This document shows positions 40,650 to 49,345 of a stretch of DNA of 64,000 bases, piece after piece. The position numbers were made by a program, and so were the translations under genes. Below the pieces are notes generated by a model. That model made no database searches, was not told where the DNA came from, and saw only the letters and a list, made by a program, of their open reading frames with translations. The DNA comes from CAZJGG01 sp964545475 (GTDB lineage: Bacteria > Bacillota > Clostridia > Lachnospirales > JAISER01), in contig CAZJGG010000001.1 of the NCBI GenBank assembly GCA_964545475.1, positions 28,814 to 92,813 of the forward strand, read 5' to 3'. Numbering within the stretch: the stretch's first letter is position 1; the number at the start of each line of letters is the position of its first letter.

Positions 40650-42029
40650 TTATTGGTTTAAAACGTCTTTTTCATAGTTTTCTTTCATCCATGCAGCAAT
40701 ATTTGCCAATGTTTCTTCTGCAGTTTGCTTGCCGGACATATATTTTTGTGTTTCAAGCTTTCCAAATTCTGATAAGAAATAACCCCATTGAGAAAGCTCT
40801 GTAGGCTGAGAAGCATAAGAAATCTTAGGATCAAGCAATTGGTCTGCATAAGGTTTCATATTATCAGACTGGAAGAATTCGTTTTGCAAGCCTGATTGAT
40901 AAATCGGCAATGAGCCTGTTGCTATACAATATTCTGTGTTAATATCCGGCTGGCTAATGTATTTAACAAATTCAGCTGCGCCATCAGCCGCTTTGGATTC
41001 TGCGGAAATCATATAAGCGGAAGTATAACCGAATGTCATATAATTTTTTTCTGCTCCTGATTTAACTGGTTGTCTAAGGATTTTCCATGTTCCCGGTTCC
41101 ATACTGCCTTGGCATGTTAAAGCAACTTCCGGAGTTTGGTTAAGCGTTGCGCATTGTCCGTTTAAGAAACCTTCAACCATTTCTTTAAAGCCCCAGTTTA
41201 TGGAATCTGTCGGTGCTTCATTATTCATATATGGTGCAAAAAATTGTTTAAAAAGGTCAAGTGCTCTTGGGTCTTCAAAAATAGAAGTGCTTGTGCCATC
41301 TGGGAAAGCGCTTCCAACTTCAAGGTTTGAAACCATATATTCATACAAGCGTAAATTGCCGTTGTTTCCGCCTCTAAAAGCGATGCCGTAGCGGTTATTT
41401 GCTTTATCAGTCATTTTATTGATAATGTCATAATAGTCATCCCATGTCCAGTTTTCCAAACCGGCAACATCAATTCCTGCATCTTTAAACCAGTCTGTTC
41501 TTACGAAAATACCTTGGCAAAGATAACCTTCTGGAACTGCATATATTTTATCGTTAAAAGTATAAGCATCGCTTCCTGATAATATTGCAGAAGAAAAATC
41601 AGTTTGAGGAAGTTCTTCAAACAGTTGACCGATGTCTGCTATCCAGCCTGCTCTCGCAAGAGTAAGCATAATTCCTACGTCTCCAGTTATTACATCAGGA
41701 AGAGTTTTAGAAGCGCCCATTGCAACTATTTTCTTATACGCTTCGTCCCAAGGAACAGAGTCCAACTTTACTTCAATGTTTTCATTGCTTGCGTTAAAAT
41801 CGCTAACAGCTTTTTCTAAAAATTCTGTTCTTTCCGGGAAAGGGTTTGTGTCTAAAAATGTCACGGTTTGTTTCTTTCCGGAAGTATTTGTTTCTGCTGG
41901 TGCAGTATTACCCCCATTACTTTGCGTTTCTGCCGGCGGCTGTTGTGTCTGCCCGGCGGAACTGCCGCATCCGGCAAATACGCCTATAGCAACCACTGCT
42001 GCTAATACTGTTGATATTAGTCTTTTCAT
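40650..42029 (-). CDS. Extracellular solute-binding lipoprotein (CUT1 family)
   Basis: 459 residues. Lipoprotein signal with lipobox VFAGC (Cys21), a Gln/Asn/Thr-rich linker (~22-52), then the family 1 substrate-binding fold (VTFLDTNPFPERTEFLEKAV, AYMISAESKAADGAAEFVKY). AAGGAGG stands eight bases before the ATG. It captures the operon's substrate, probably a glycan or glycoconjugate. Confidence 0.88.
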   Translation of the reverse strand: MKRLISTVLAAVVAIGVFAGCGSSAGQTQQPPAETQSNGGNTAPAETNTSGKKQTVTFLDTNPFPERTEFLEKAVSDFNASNENIEVKLDSVPWDEAYKKIVAMGASKTLPDVITGDVGIMLTLARAGWIADIGQLFEELPQTDFSSAILSGSDAYTFNDKIYAVPEGYLCQGIFVRTDWFKDAGIDVAGLENWTWDDYYDIINKMTDKANNRYGIAFRGGNNGNLRLYEYMVSNLEVGSAFPDGTSTSIFEDPRALDLFKQFFAPYMNNEAPTDSINWGFKEMVEGFLNGQCATLNQTPEVALTCQGSMEPGTWKILRQPVKSGAEKNYMTFGYTSAYMISAESKAADGAAEFVKYISQPDINTEYCIATGSLPIYQSGLQNEFFQSDNMKPYADQLLDPKISYASQPTELSQWGYFLSEFGKLETQKYMSGKQTAEETLANIAAWMKENYEKDVLNQ

Positions 42030-42081
42030 TTAATTTTCCTCCTTAAAATACCTTCTCTATAATGAATCGTGGTTTCCACGA

Positions 42082-42909
42082 TTAATCATTATATTCTTCG
42101 CTGAATTCGATTTTTGTAAATCTTTCCGGTGCATGGTTATCATTTGTTCCAATTGCATCCATTGCCCAGCCGACTTGAATATCTTCCCCATTTAACCGCA
42201 TTATTTCATATCTGCCAATAAACATTCTCCAAATATCTTTATCTTTAGGAGGCAAGCTTCTGCCGTTTGCTAAATCTTTCATTCCTTTCCAGGGGAACGC
42301 TATTTCAGCAAACCAGCCTTTGCTTGGTTTATCAGGGTTGTTTATTTCTCCGTCTATAGTAACTGCGGTTTTTAAGCCCTCAAAATCCCAATCGAAATAA
42401 GCGTATCTTATTTTTCTGTCGTTTGTGCCCTGCCAAAATGTTTTTGAGTTTCTATCATGGTTTCCCCCGAAAGTCAGCGTATCTTTTTTTGTTATGCTAA
42501 ATCTTGGGTCGTTTTTGTACATATCTTTGCTTAAATATGCATCTTGCCAAACGTAAAACACTTCATAAATAGTATTTAGAGCATTAAGCTCAAATTCATA
42601 ATATGTATCTCCGCCGTCAATGAAAATTTCAACATCATTTTCATTAAATATAAGTGAATCCCGTTTTGTAAGTTGCCCTTTTACAAAAGGTTCTTCGCTC
42701 CAAAACCCCACGTATAAATATTCGTCATCCCAAAGCAAAGCTGCTCTTGAATCATACAATGCAGGGGAACCATCAATAATATCAATAAACCTATGAGATT
42801 TTACGGCTCTTTTCCATTCATCTTTTTCTAAATTGCCATCAATCGTTAATGAATTTCTCACCTTTTTGCAAACATATGTAGATATGGGTTCTGTACAATA
42901 AATTCCCAT
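42082..42909 (-). CDS. CBM9-like domain protein (cytosolic)
   Basis: 275 residues without signal peptide. The fold of family 9 carbohydrate-binding modules is visible: LTIDGNLEKDEWKRA at the start, AALLWDDEYLYVGFWSEEPF, NENDVEIFIDGGDTYYEFEL and GWFAEIAFPWKGM. ATG 42909 has GGAGG seven bases upstream; the ATG at 42915 is too close. First gene of the operon under promoter 42962-42990. A lone intracellular CBM9 domain is odd; it may bind or process the sugar moiety. Confidence 0.75.
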   Translation of the reverse strand: MGIYCTEPISTYVCKKVRNSLTIDGNLEKDEWKRAVKSHRFIDIIDGSPALYDSRAALLWDDEYLYVGFWSEEPFVKGQLTKRDSLIFNENDVEIFIDGGDTYYEFELNALNTIYEVFYVWQDAYLSKDMYKNDPRFSITKKDTLTFGGNHDRNSKTFWQGTNDRKIRYAYFDWDFEGLKTAVTIDGEINNPDKPSKGWFAEIAFPWKGMKDLANGRSLPPKDKDIWRMFIGRYEIMRLNGEDIQVGWAMDAIGTNDNHAPERFTKIEFSEEYND

Positions 42910-42936
42910 GGACATACCTCCTGTTTATGTGTTATT

Positions 42937-42959
42937 TATTAACACCACTGTCGTTAATA
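42937..42959. promoter_or_regulatory. Candidate ROK operator
   Basis: Perfect dyad TATTAAC (42937-42943) / GTTAATA (42953-42959), 9-base spacer, just downstream of the operon's -10, across the expected start of transcription; a repressor bound here would block the operon. ROK regulators typically use AT-rich TTAA-containing dyads. Confidence 0.5.
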
Positions 42960-42961
42960 TA

Positions 42962-42990
42962 ATTATTTCACATTAATATATATTTGTCAA
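42962..42990 (-). promoter_or_regulatory. Promoter of the CBM9-ABC-asparaginase operon
   Basis: On the - strand TTGACA (42990-42985), 17-base spacer, AATAAT (42967-42962). Confidence 0.65.
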
Positions 42991-43044
42991 CAACTATTTT
43001 TGGTTATTTAAAATATTTTTGTGATCTTTTTTCTTTGTAACTAC

Positions 43045-43072
43045 TTTACATAATTCTTATAGTGTGTATAAT
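43045..43072 (+). promoter_or_regulatory. Promoter of the ROK regulator gene
   Basis: TTTACA (43045-43050), 16 bases, TATAAT (43067-43072), with GGAG before ATG 43109. Confidence 0.6.
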
Positions 43073-43108
43073 AAATTGGGAACGTTTATAATGTATGGAG
43101 ATGTTAGC

Positions 43109-44296
43109 ATGGTAAATAAAACTCAGGTCCAGCGAGACCTTAAAATAAACAATCTAAAAGTCGTTTTTAACCTTATAGAGTCCTCAGGAGGTATATCAAG
43201 GGCAAATATTGCCAAGGAGGTACGCATGAGCTCAACAAGTATAACCAGAATAGTGTCAGACCTTTCCGAGCAGAATTTAATTTTGGAATCTCACACAGAA
43301 GCTAACCGTTTAGGGCGAAGCTCTACAATTCTCCGTCTTACAACAAAGTACTATTATTTTGTATGCGCTAACATTGATTCCAACAAAATTGAGCTTTCAA
43401 TAATTAATTTAAGCGGCGAGACGATATGTTATATTAATGAAAAAATAACTAATGAAATTACTGCCGAAGAGTTGTGCGACTGCTTACTTACCATGTATAA
43501 CAAGCTTTTGACTGATACAAAACTTGAAAGGTCTTCTGTTGTTGCAATGGGGGTAAGCATTATAGGTTTTATAGATAAAAATGACCGGAACGTTATATTA
43601 ATTCCACAGTTTGGGTGGACAAACATTCCTTTATTTGATATGTTAACCGATAGATTCGGTATTGACATTTATATTGACAACAACGCTAAATCTGTTTTAA
43701 GAGGTGCAATGTCTCAAATAAGCGAATATTCTCGCTGTAATGTAGTTTTTATGGATGTAGGAACTGGTGTTGGCGCCGCTTTTGCAAGCTACGGCGCGAT
43801 TTTGGAAGGTGCACAAAACACAGCAGGCGAAATTGGCCATATAATTATTCAGCCCGACGGCTTGCCTTGCGATTGCGGCCGAAGGGGCTGCCTGCAAACC
43901 TATATTGCCGAGGGCGCAATCACCGAACGGGCTAAAGCTTTTGATAAAAGTATTGAAAAATTATCAGATGTGTTTACATGCTTTGAAAAAGGGCTTCCAT
44001 GGGCAGTCAAACTAATTGAAGACGTTACAACATATATTTCAATAGCAATTATAAATTTATCATGCACATTTAATCCTGATGTTGTTTTGGTTTCCGGACA
44101 GCTCTTCGCCTGTTATCCGTTTCTATTCGAGAAATCAATTCAAAACCTTAAAACATATATGTTTGCGGCTATGGATACAAACTTGAAAGTTGAGTTATTT
44201 AAACCAGCAAACAACACAAACCTTTACGGCGCATTCCAGTTTGCCAAAGACCGCTTTGTAAACACTTTGCTGCAACAAATTAATACTTCGTTATAA
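43109..44296 (+). CDS. ROK-family transcriptional repressor (NagC/XylR type)
   Basis: 395 residues. N-terminal winged helix (VFNLIESSGGISRANIAKEV), ROK kinase-like fold with MDVGTGVGAAFASYG and the zinc motif CDCGRRGCLQTY. It probably senses a sugar or derivative and regulates the divergent operon. ATG 43109 with GGAG eight bases upstream; upstream in-frame starts at 43064 and 43091 have none. A broken second copy follows. Confidence 0.85.
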   Translation: MVNKTQVQRDLKINNLKVVFNLIESSGGISRANIAKEVRMSSTSITRIVSDLSEQNLILESHTEANRLGRSSTILRLTTKYYYFVCANIDSNKIELSIINLSGETICYINEKITNEITAEELCDCLLTMYNKLLTDTKLERSSVVAMGVSIIGFIDKNDRNVILIPQFGWTNIPLFDMLTDRFGIDIYIDNNAKSVLRGAMSQISEYSRCNVVFMDVGTGVGAAFASYGAILEGAQNTAGEIGHIIIQPDGLPCDCGRRGCLQTYIAEGAITERAKAFDKSIEKLSDVFTCFEKGLPWAVKLIEDVTTYISIAIINLSCTFNPDVVLVSGQLFACYPFLFEKSIQNLKTYMFAAMDTNLKVELFKPANNTNLYGAFQFAKDRFVNTLLQQINTSL

Positions 44297-44432
44297 TGCA
44301 GCACATCCGTTTCATAAACTAACAATATGCATGATAAGACATCTACGCTTACGCCATTGATAACCCGAGTGTCTCATACAGAACGTAGGTTCGGGACGTC
44401 GAGGACGCCGTCCCCTACGAGGTATAGTTGTC
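44297..44432. repeat. GC-rich palindrome between ROK copies
   Basis: The stretch between the ROK stop and the second ROK copy has no gene. It holds a hairpin CGTAG..CTACG (44384-44419) enclosing GGGACG (44393-44398) and CGTCCC (44409-44414); the local GC is far above that of neighbours, suggesting a dispersed repeat. The ROK duplicate begins right after it. Confidence 0.5.
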
Positions 44433-44696
44433 TTTTTATGGATGTAGCAACTGGTGTTGGGGCTGCTTTTGCAAGCTATGGCGCAATCACCGAACGGGCT
44501 AAAGCTTTTGATAAAAGTATTGAAAAATTATCAGNNNNNNNNNNNNNNNNNNNNNNNNNNNNNNNNNNNNNNNNNNNNNNNNNNNNNNNNNNNNNNNNNN
44601 NNNNNNNNNNNNNNNNNNNNNNNNNNNNNNNNNNTCCAGTTTGCCAAAGACCGCTTTGTAAACACTTTGCTGCAACAAATTAATACTTCTCTATAA
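44433..44696 (+). pseudogene. Truncated, internally deleted second copy of the ROK gene with assembly gap
   Basis: 44433-44534 matches the ROK gene from FMDVGTGVGAAFASYGAI and then jumps in frame to TERAKAFDKSIEKLS, skipping ~120 bases that include the zinc motif. The join falls at the shared GGCGC(G/A)AT. 44535-44634 is 100 N. 44635-44696 repeats the last ~60 bases of the ROK gene, ending at a stop. It lacks the N-terminal half; it is not a working gene. Could be an assembly artefact. Confidence 0.7.
44535..44634. other. Assembly gap (100 N)
   Basis: Exactly 100 N, the usual scaffold placeholder; the real distance is unknown. Confidence 0.99.
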
Positions 44697-44705
44697 TACC
44701 ATAAA

Positions 44706-44741
44706 ACAGTCGTTATAGCTGAAAATTGCTATAACGACTGT
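44706..44741 (-). terminator. Terminator of the VWA/SLH protein gene
   Basis: ACAGTCGTTATAGC / GCTATAACGACTGT (14 bp), loop 8; on the - strand a TTTTAT run follows. Confidence 0.8.
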
Positions 44742-44774
44742 CGCCATTTGCATATTTGAAAAAGACTTTGCAGC

Positions 44775-47700
44775 TTATGCTCCAGTCTGTTTCCGAACAC
44801 TTAACCAAACTTCTGATTTATCTTCCTTCTTATTATAAAAGTGACTGTTAGTAGCTTCCACAACGTCATTATAAACCCAATTAGTATCAGATAAATCTTT
44901 AAATTTTATAATATCTTTTTCATTATTCATAATAAAAAGTTTGTCGGGTTTACGCTCAAGTACTCTGTTAGCTAACGTTACTACTTCCCCTCGGGTTATA
45001 AATCGCTCAGGTTTAAATGAACCGTCCGGGTATCCCTTTATCCATGATTTTTCAACAGCGAAGGAAATTTCCTTGGCAGCCCAGTGGGTAGGTGGCACGT
45101 CGGTAAATACATCTCTATAGTTATTACCCATATTTTTAAAACCAGAAGCTAAAACCGCAAATTCGGCACGAGTAATAGGTTCATTAGGACGGAATTCTTT
45201 AGCTCTATCTTTTATTACTCCTTTTTGTTGTAAATATCCTATTTCATCAGCATACCAAGCATCTTTGGGTACATCATTAAAAGTTGATAAATAAGAAGAT
45301 GAAATATTCATCTGTTCTAACATTAACCTAGCAAATATTGCTGCCGCCTCAGCACGAGTCATATTAGAAGAAGATTTAAAAGTTCCATTGGGGTATCCAG
45401 CCATATAAGCAAAATGCTCATATTTGTTAAGCACAGGAGGTTCTATAATATATGTGGCATTATTATCTTTTTCTCGTTCTCTTTCATTACTACCTATACT
45501 TATGTTTCTATCGGCAATGTTTTCGCCGTTGGTGTTTCCGCCGCTATTGCTTCCGCCGCCGGCACTTATACTTTTCCAATTAGCAACTAAGGTAATATTA
45601 TTATTTACTGTATCATCCTGAAAATTCCAAAGTTTATTATTTGCAAACCAGCCGTCAAACTCAAATTTATTTTTAATTGGATTCGCTGGCTCTGCAACCT
45701 TTTCTCCGGCAGAAACAACTTGTTCATCATACTGGCTAATTGGTTCTAAACCTATACCGCCATTTAAGTCGAAATTTACAGTATACCTCTCTATTGTTTC
45801 AGTATTGTTGTTATATGCTATAATAAACGGGCTAAAACTTGTTACTTCAAAAGCGAGAGCATTTTGAAGCTTAGTTGGTGTTAAAACATTTACTTCATAG
45901 TTTAGAGGAGCTCCAACAGCACGATTTAATTCATAAAAGTGTAAAATGGTAAATTCCGTTGATTTATCTGTGTTTTGGGGGTAGGGATACACTACTGTTA
46001 CTGGTTTATCAAAGTTAACAATGATATTACCATCTGCATAATCAACCATGTTCAAGTATACAGATTCATAACTCTTATCTTTCATAATTTCCATTTCGTT
46101 TAAAGTGGTTTCAAGGTTTGATTTTATAGAGGGTAACAAAGTATCAACCATTAATCGTACATCAGAGGTATAATAAAGTTTTTCTAAAGGTATACCGGCA
46201 GAATTTGTAAAACTTGTTCCTTGTTTCACAAATGCTGCCGGAGCATCTGCAACAAAATCGTATTCAGGAGCACCTAAAATAAAATTAACAAACTTTGTGG
46301 GTTCTTCAAAGTTTTGTGATCTTACTTCTAATTTTGCTTTTTGGTCAAAACGAAAATCGTATACATTACCCTGTTTATCTAAAGCTGTTATATAGTATAC
46401 ATGACCGTTAACATCCATTGATGATAGTTTTATATTATAAAATCCAACGTCATCGTAATGAACTTTATCCGAAGGGTCGTTGTGAACTTCTCCTGTGTCC
46501 ATATTAATATAACTAGACCTAAAGGGATATTCATAAATAAAGTACTCATGCTCATAAGGTACATGCTGTAGTCCGTCCATATAAAAAGTTAAATTATCTA
46601 TTTCAGTTTGTGTAAGTTCTACTCCATTATCATATTTTAAAGAAAAATACGGGCGTGGAAAGCTGTTTCCTGATACAGACTCCCCCCCTTGATATGCAAT
46701 CATATCTAAAGGAAAAACATTAATAAATTTATCATTATTTGAGCTTCCTCTAATTAAAGGAATGGTAAAATCAACCTGTTTTTTTTCACCCAAATTTAAA
46801 TCTTTATCAGCATAATAATCCAAATATGTTTTTTTGTTAGCAGGATATAACTTGCCATTTTCAAAGCCAAGATCATTAGAGTTTAAAATTATATTATAAG
46901 ATAAGCTATATTTGTATTTATTTTCTCCAATTTTTTCTGGAACAACAGAAGGGTCTGATAAATTCCAGATTAAAGTACCATTTCTTTGACTGTAAACAGC
47001 ACCTCCAGGCATAGAAGATGGGCTGTTTTTAAAACCGTTAAAAGAAATAAAATCACCCATGATGTCAGTAACTATCCAACGTGAAGTCTTTTTTATTATA
47101 TCTTGCTCAATTTCACGGTATAAATCTGTTAAATCTGTAACGTCGTTTAGCTCATGGTATTGGGATTTAGACGCAATGTTGTTCATGGCAAATACTGCTT
47201 GATGATAATTATTTAAAGTTACAGAAGGATTCAGAAGAAACAATGTATATACATCAATTCCATATTCTTCTTTTACGATAATCCCTTCTGATATTGTAGG
47301 TATATAATTGTTGTCAACTAATATTTTAGGAGCATCTGTTGTAAAACCATTAACTGTATAGTTCAAACCTCTTGTATTATAATCAAAATCTGTTAACTTG
47401 TATGTCATATCAAGTACTTTTCCGTCAGGTAATATATAAGGTTTAATTACAGTTTCACCTAAAGGGGCTGCCTTACCTGCTTTATATGTTATGTTTGCAG
47501 CACCATCACTAAAAAGAACAATAAACTGGGGATTACCAGATTGATCGTTTTTTAAAATGTCTCTAGCTAGTTTTAGCCCGCTTTGTACATTGGTTTGACG
47601 ATTAAATGATTTTGTAGCTGCAACTCTGCTTAAATATCTTGTAAGGTCATTAGTCAAGGATTTTTTGGGGTCAGGCGGTGCAAAAGGTTCTTGCAGCATG

Positions 47701-48149
47701 TCTGTGCCCTCATCATCATATACTACAAACCCGAGAAAATTATTGGGATCTTCTTTTAAAAACTCTTTAGCGAAAGCCGATAAAGCATTTTTAGCATAGT
47801 CTAATGCTGTTGTGTTACCATCAACTTTGTATAACATACTTCCCGAAACATCAAGCGCTAAAACAACAGTTGCTCCAGTGCCCTGAACTGTTTCAATCTT
47901 TTCTTTAGTTATAACATCTAAAGTTATTGTAAAATCATCCGTATCGTTGTATTTAATTGATTTTTGGAACTGAACTCTATTATCCTCTGAAGTCTCAATT
48001 TCTGATTGACTAAATATTTGATTTACTCTATCGTTAGCTAAATTATTATAAAATTTATCTTCTTTCGGAAATTTATCTTCTGCATAAATTGTACTGTAAA
48101 ATAAAAAACCAAATAAAACTATTAAAATTGCATTGCGTCTTTTTGCCAT
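44775..48149 (-). CDS. S-layer-attached VWA protein with InlB-type repeat and three SLH domains
   Basis: 1124 residues, secreted (signal peptide ~1-23, ending YAEDKF). A von Willebrand A domain runs ~92-360 with an intact MIDAS (Asp100-Val-Ser102-Gly-Ser104). A long beta-rich middle follows, then an InlB B-repeat (YTVNFDLNGGIGLEP to FEFDGWFANNKLWNF, ~785-855), a Ser/Gly/Asn linker, and three SLH modules (AGYPNGTFKSSSNMTRAEAA, WYADEIGYLQQKGVIKDRAK, IKGYPDGSFKPERFITRGEV) that anchor to the cell wall. Probably an adhesin or pilus-like surface protein. It is monocistronic. Confidence 0.88.
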   Translation of the reverse strand: MAKRRNAILIVLFGFLFYSTIYAEDKFPKEDKFYNNLANDRVNQIFSQSEIETSEDNRVQFQKSIKYNDTDDFTITLDVITKEKIETVQGTGATVVLALDVSGSMLYKVDGNTTALDYAKNALSAFAKEFLKEDPNNFLGFVVYDDEGTDMLQEPFAPPDPKKSLTNDLTRYLSRVAATKSFNRQTNVQSGLKLARDILKNDQSGNPQFIVLFSDGAANITYKAGKAAPLGETVIKPYILPDGKVLDMTYKLTDFDYNTRGLNYTVNGFTTDAPKILVDNNYIPTISEGIIVKEEYGIDVYTLFLLNPSVTLNNYHQAVFAMNNIASKSQYHELNDVTDLTDLYREIEQDIIKKTSRWIVTDIMGDFISFNGFKNSPSSMPGGAVYSQRNGTLIWNLSDPSVVPEKIGENKYKYSLSYNIILNSNDLGFENGKLYPANKKTYLDYYADKDLNLGEKKQVDFTIPLIRGSSNNDKFINVFPLDMIAYQGGESVSGNSFPRPYFSLKYDNGVELTQTEIDNLTFYMDGLQHVPYEHEYFIYEYPFRSSYINMDTGEVHNDPSDKVHYDDVGFYNIKLSSMDVNGHVYYITALDKQGNVYDFRFDQKAKLEVRSQNFEEPTKFVNFILGAPEYDFVADAPAAFVKQGTSFTNSAGIPLEKLYYTSDVRLMVDTLLPSIKSNLETTLNEMEIMKDKSYESVYLNMVDYADGNIIVNFDKPVTVVYPYPQNTDKSTEFTILHFYELNRAVGAPLNYEVNVLTPTKLQNALAFEVTSFSPFIIAYNNNTETIERYTVNFDLNGGIGLEPISQYDEQVVSAGEKVAEPANPIKNKFEFDGWFANNKLWNFQDDTVNNNITLVANWKSISAGGGSNSGGNTNGENIADRNISIGSNEREREKDNNATYIIEPPVLNKYEHFAYMAGYPNGTFKSSSNMTRAEAAAIFARLMLEQMNISSSYLSTFNDVPKDAWYADEIGYLQQKGVIKDRAKEFRPNEPITRAEFAVLASGFKNMGNNYRDVFTDVPPTHWAAKEISFAVEKSWIKGYPDGSFKPERFITRGEVVTLANRVLERKPDKLFIMNNEKDIIKFKDLSDTNWVYNDVVEATNSHFYNKKEDKSEVWLSVRKQTGA

Positions 48150-48254
48150 ACTTGAAATCCACCTTTTAATTACAGTATAAATGTCAATAATATTTATTAC
48201 CGTATTTATTCTAATTTATGTAATTAATTGGTTTAGAGCCTTTTTAATATTGTG

Positions 48255-48803
48255 TTAAAACGGAAGTCTTGCGGCTTTTATTTTTGCCCATCTGGTTTTA
48301 TAATCTGGCATATATTGTGCAACAACGGCGTAAAACCGGCTGCTGTGGTTTTTTTCTATTATATGGGCAAGCTCGTGCACAACAATATAATCAATCAATT
48401 CTTCCGGCAAAAGCATTATGCGATAGGAAAAGTTAAGAATATTTTTTGCACTGCAACTGCCCCAACGTGTTTTTGCAGAGTTGACTTTTACCCCTTTAGG
48501 CGAAACTCCCATAATTACCCCATAGTGCGCCACCCTTTGAGGTATCAAAAGTTTTGCCCTTTGTTTTAAACTGTCTATTTGATCATCAGATAAACAATTA
48601 TTAGAACCACTGTCGTTTCTTTCCTTTATAATCAACATCTGCTTTTCAATCCAAGAATAATGTTTAAGCACAAAAGTTTCAATATCATGCTTTGCCATCT
48701 TAAGCGGCGCTTTAACAACAATGGTTAAATCTTTTGAAATTGAAAGAGCGATAGTTTTCCTTTTGGAGCGTGTTAGTTTATATTCATAGGTCGTACTTTG
48801 CAT
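48255..48803 (-). CDS. YgjP-like zinc metallopeptidase domain protein
   Basis: 182 residues. HELAHIIEKNHSSRFY contains the HExxH zinc motif with a downstream His, and TRWGSCSAKNILNFSYRIML is the other family motif; the N-terminal ~80 residues are the usual helical lead. It is a cytoplasmic metal-dependent hydrolase of unclear substrate. Located 18 bases downstream of the DUF1905 gene, so both likely share a transcript. Confidence 0.85.
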   Translation of the reverse strand: MQSTTYEYKLTRSKRKTIALSISKDLTIVVKAPLKMAKHDIETFVLKHYSWIEKQMLIIKERNDSGSNNCLSDDQIDSLKQRAKLLIPQRVAHYGVIMGVSPKGVKVNSAKTRWGSCSAKNILNFSYRIMLLPEELIDYIVVHELAHIIEKNHSSRFYAVVAQYMPDYKTRWAKIKAARLPF

Positions 48804-48821
48804 TTTTATACCTCGTTTGTG

Positions 48822-49094
48822 TTATTTTTCACGTTCCTTAATTGTAACTTTAATTACATCACCTGCCTGCTTGCCGATTTTTGCTCTAATTTCCTTGCGT
48901 ATTCCAATAATGTGGCATGGCGTTTTCATCTTAACAAGGCTTCCATCATAAGGCTCACCATCGAAAGTAGCATGAACAGGCACACGACCCTTGCTAAATT
49001 CAGCCTTCACGTCAAATGGAATTTCAACATAAGCGCCGTCAATATCTGGCACTTTTTTAATTTCTGCTTCAAACTCGTAAACTTTTTTGTTCAT
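48822..49094 (-). CDS. DUF1905 family protein
   Basis: 90 residues. YEFEAEIKKVPDIDGAYVEI and GRVPVHATFDGEPYDGSLVK are the DUF1905 landmarks; the fold is a small beta barrel. ATG 49094 with GAAAGG seven bases before it; the TTG at 49100 is less likely. Function unknown. Confidence 0.75.
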   Translation of the reverse strand: MNKKVYEFEAEIKKVPDIDGAYVEIPFDVKAEFSKGRVPVHATFDGEPYDGSLVKMKTPCHIIGIRKEIRAKIGKQAGDVIKVTIKEREK

Positions 49095-49258
49095 ATACAA
49101 ACCTTTCTTATTTTAGTTCAGAATTATGTTAATAATTATATCAATAAGGTGTCACATTTACAAGTTTCATTATGGGGCGTGTTTACATCGTTTTAAAATT
49201 TTTTAATCAATATTCAACACGCCCTTATAATCTGCGCCCATTTTAGTCATATAAAAAT

Positions 49259-49290
49259 ACCTCCTTTATAACGCTAGCTATAAAGGAGGT
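49259..49290 (-). terminator. Terminator of the M20/DUF3100 operon
   Basis: ACCTCCTTTATA / TATAAAGGAGGT (12 bp, loop 8), followed on the - strand by TATTTTTAT. The rest of 49095-49345 shows nothing else. Confidence 0.85.
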
Positions 49291-49345
49291 TCGGTTTTAT
49301 TTTGTCATCAGTTTAAGTTATCACTATATTTTTTATCTGGATTTT

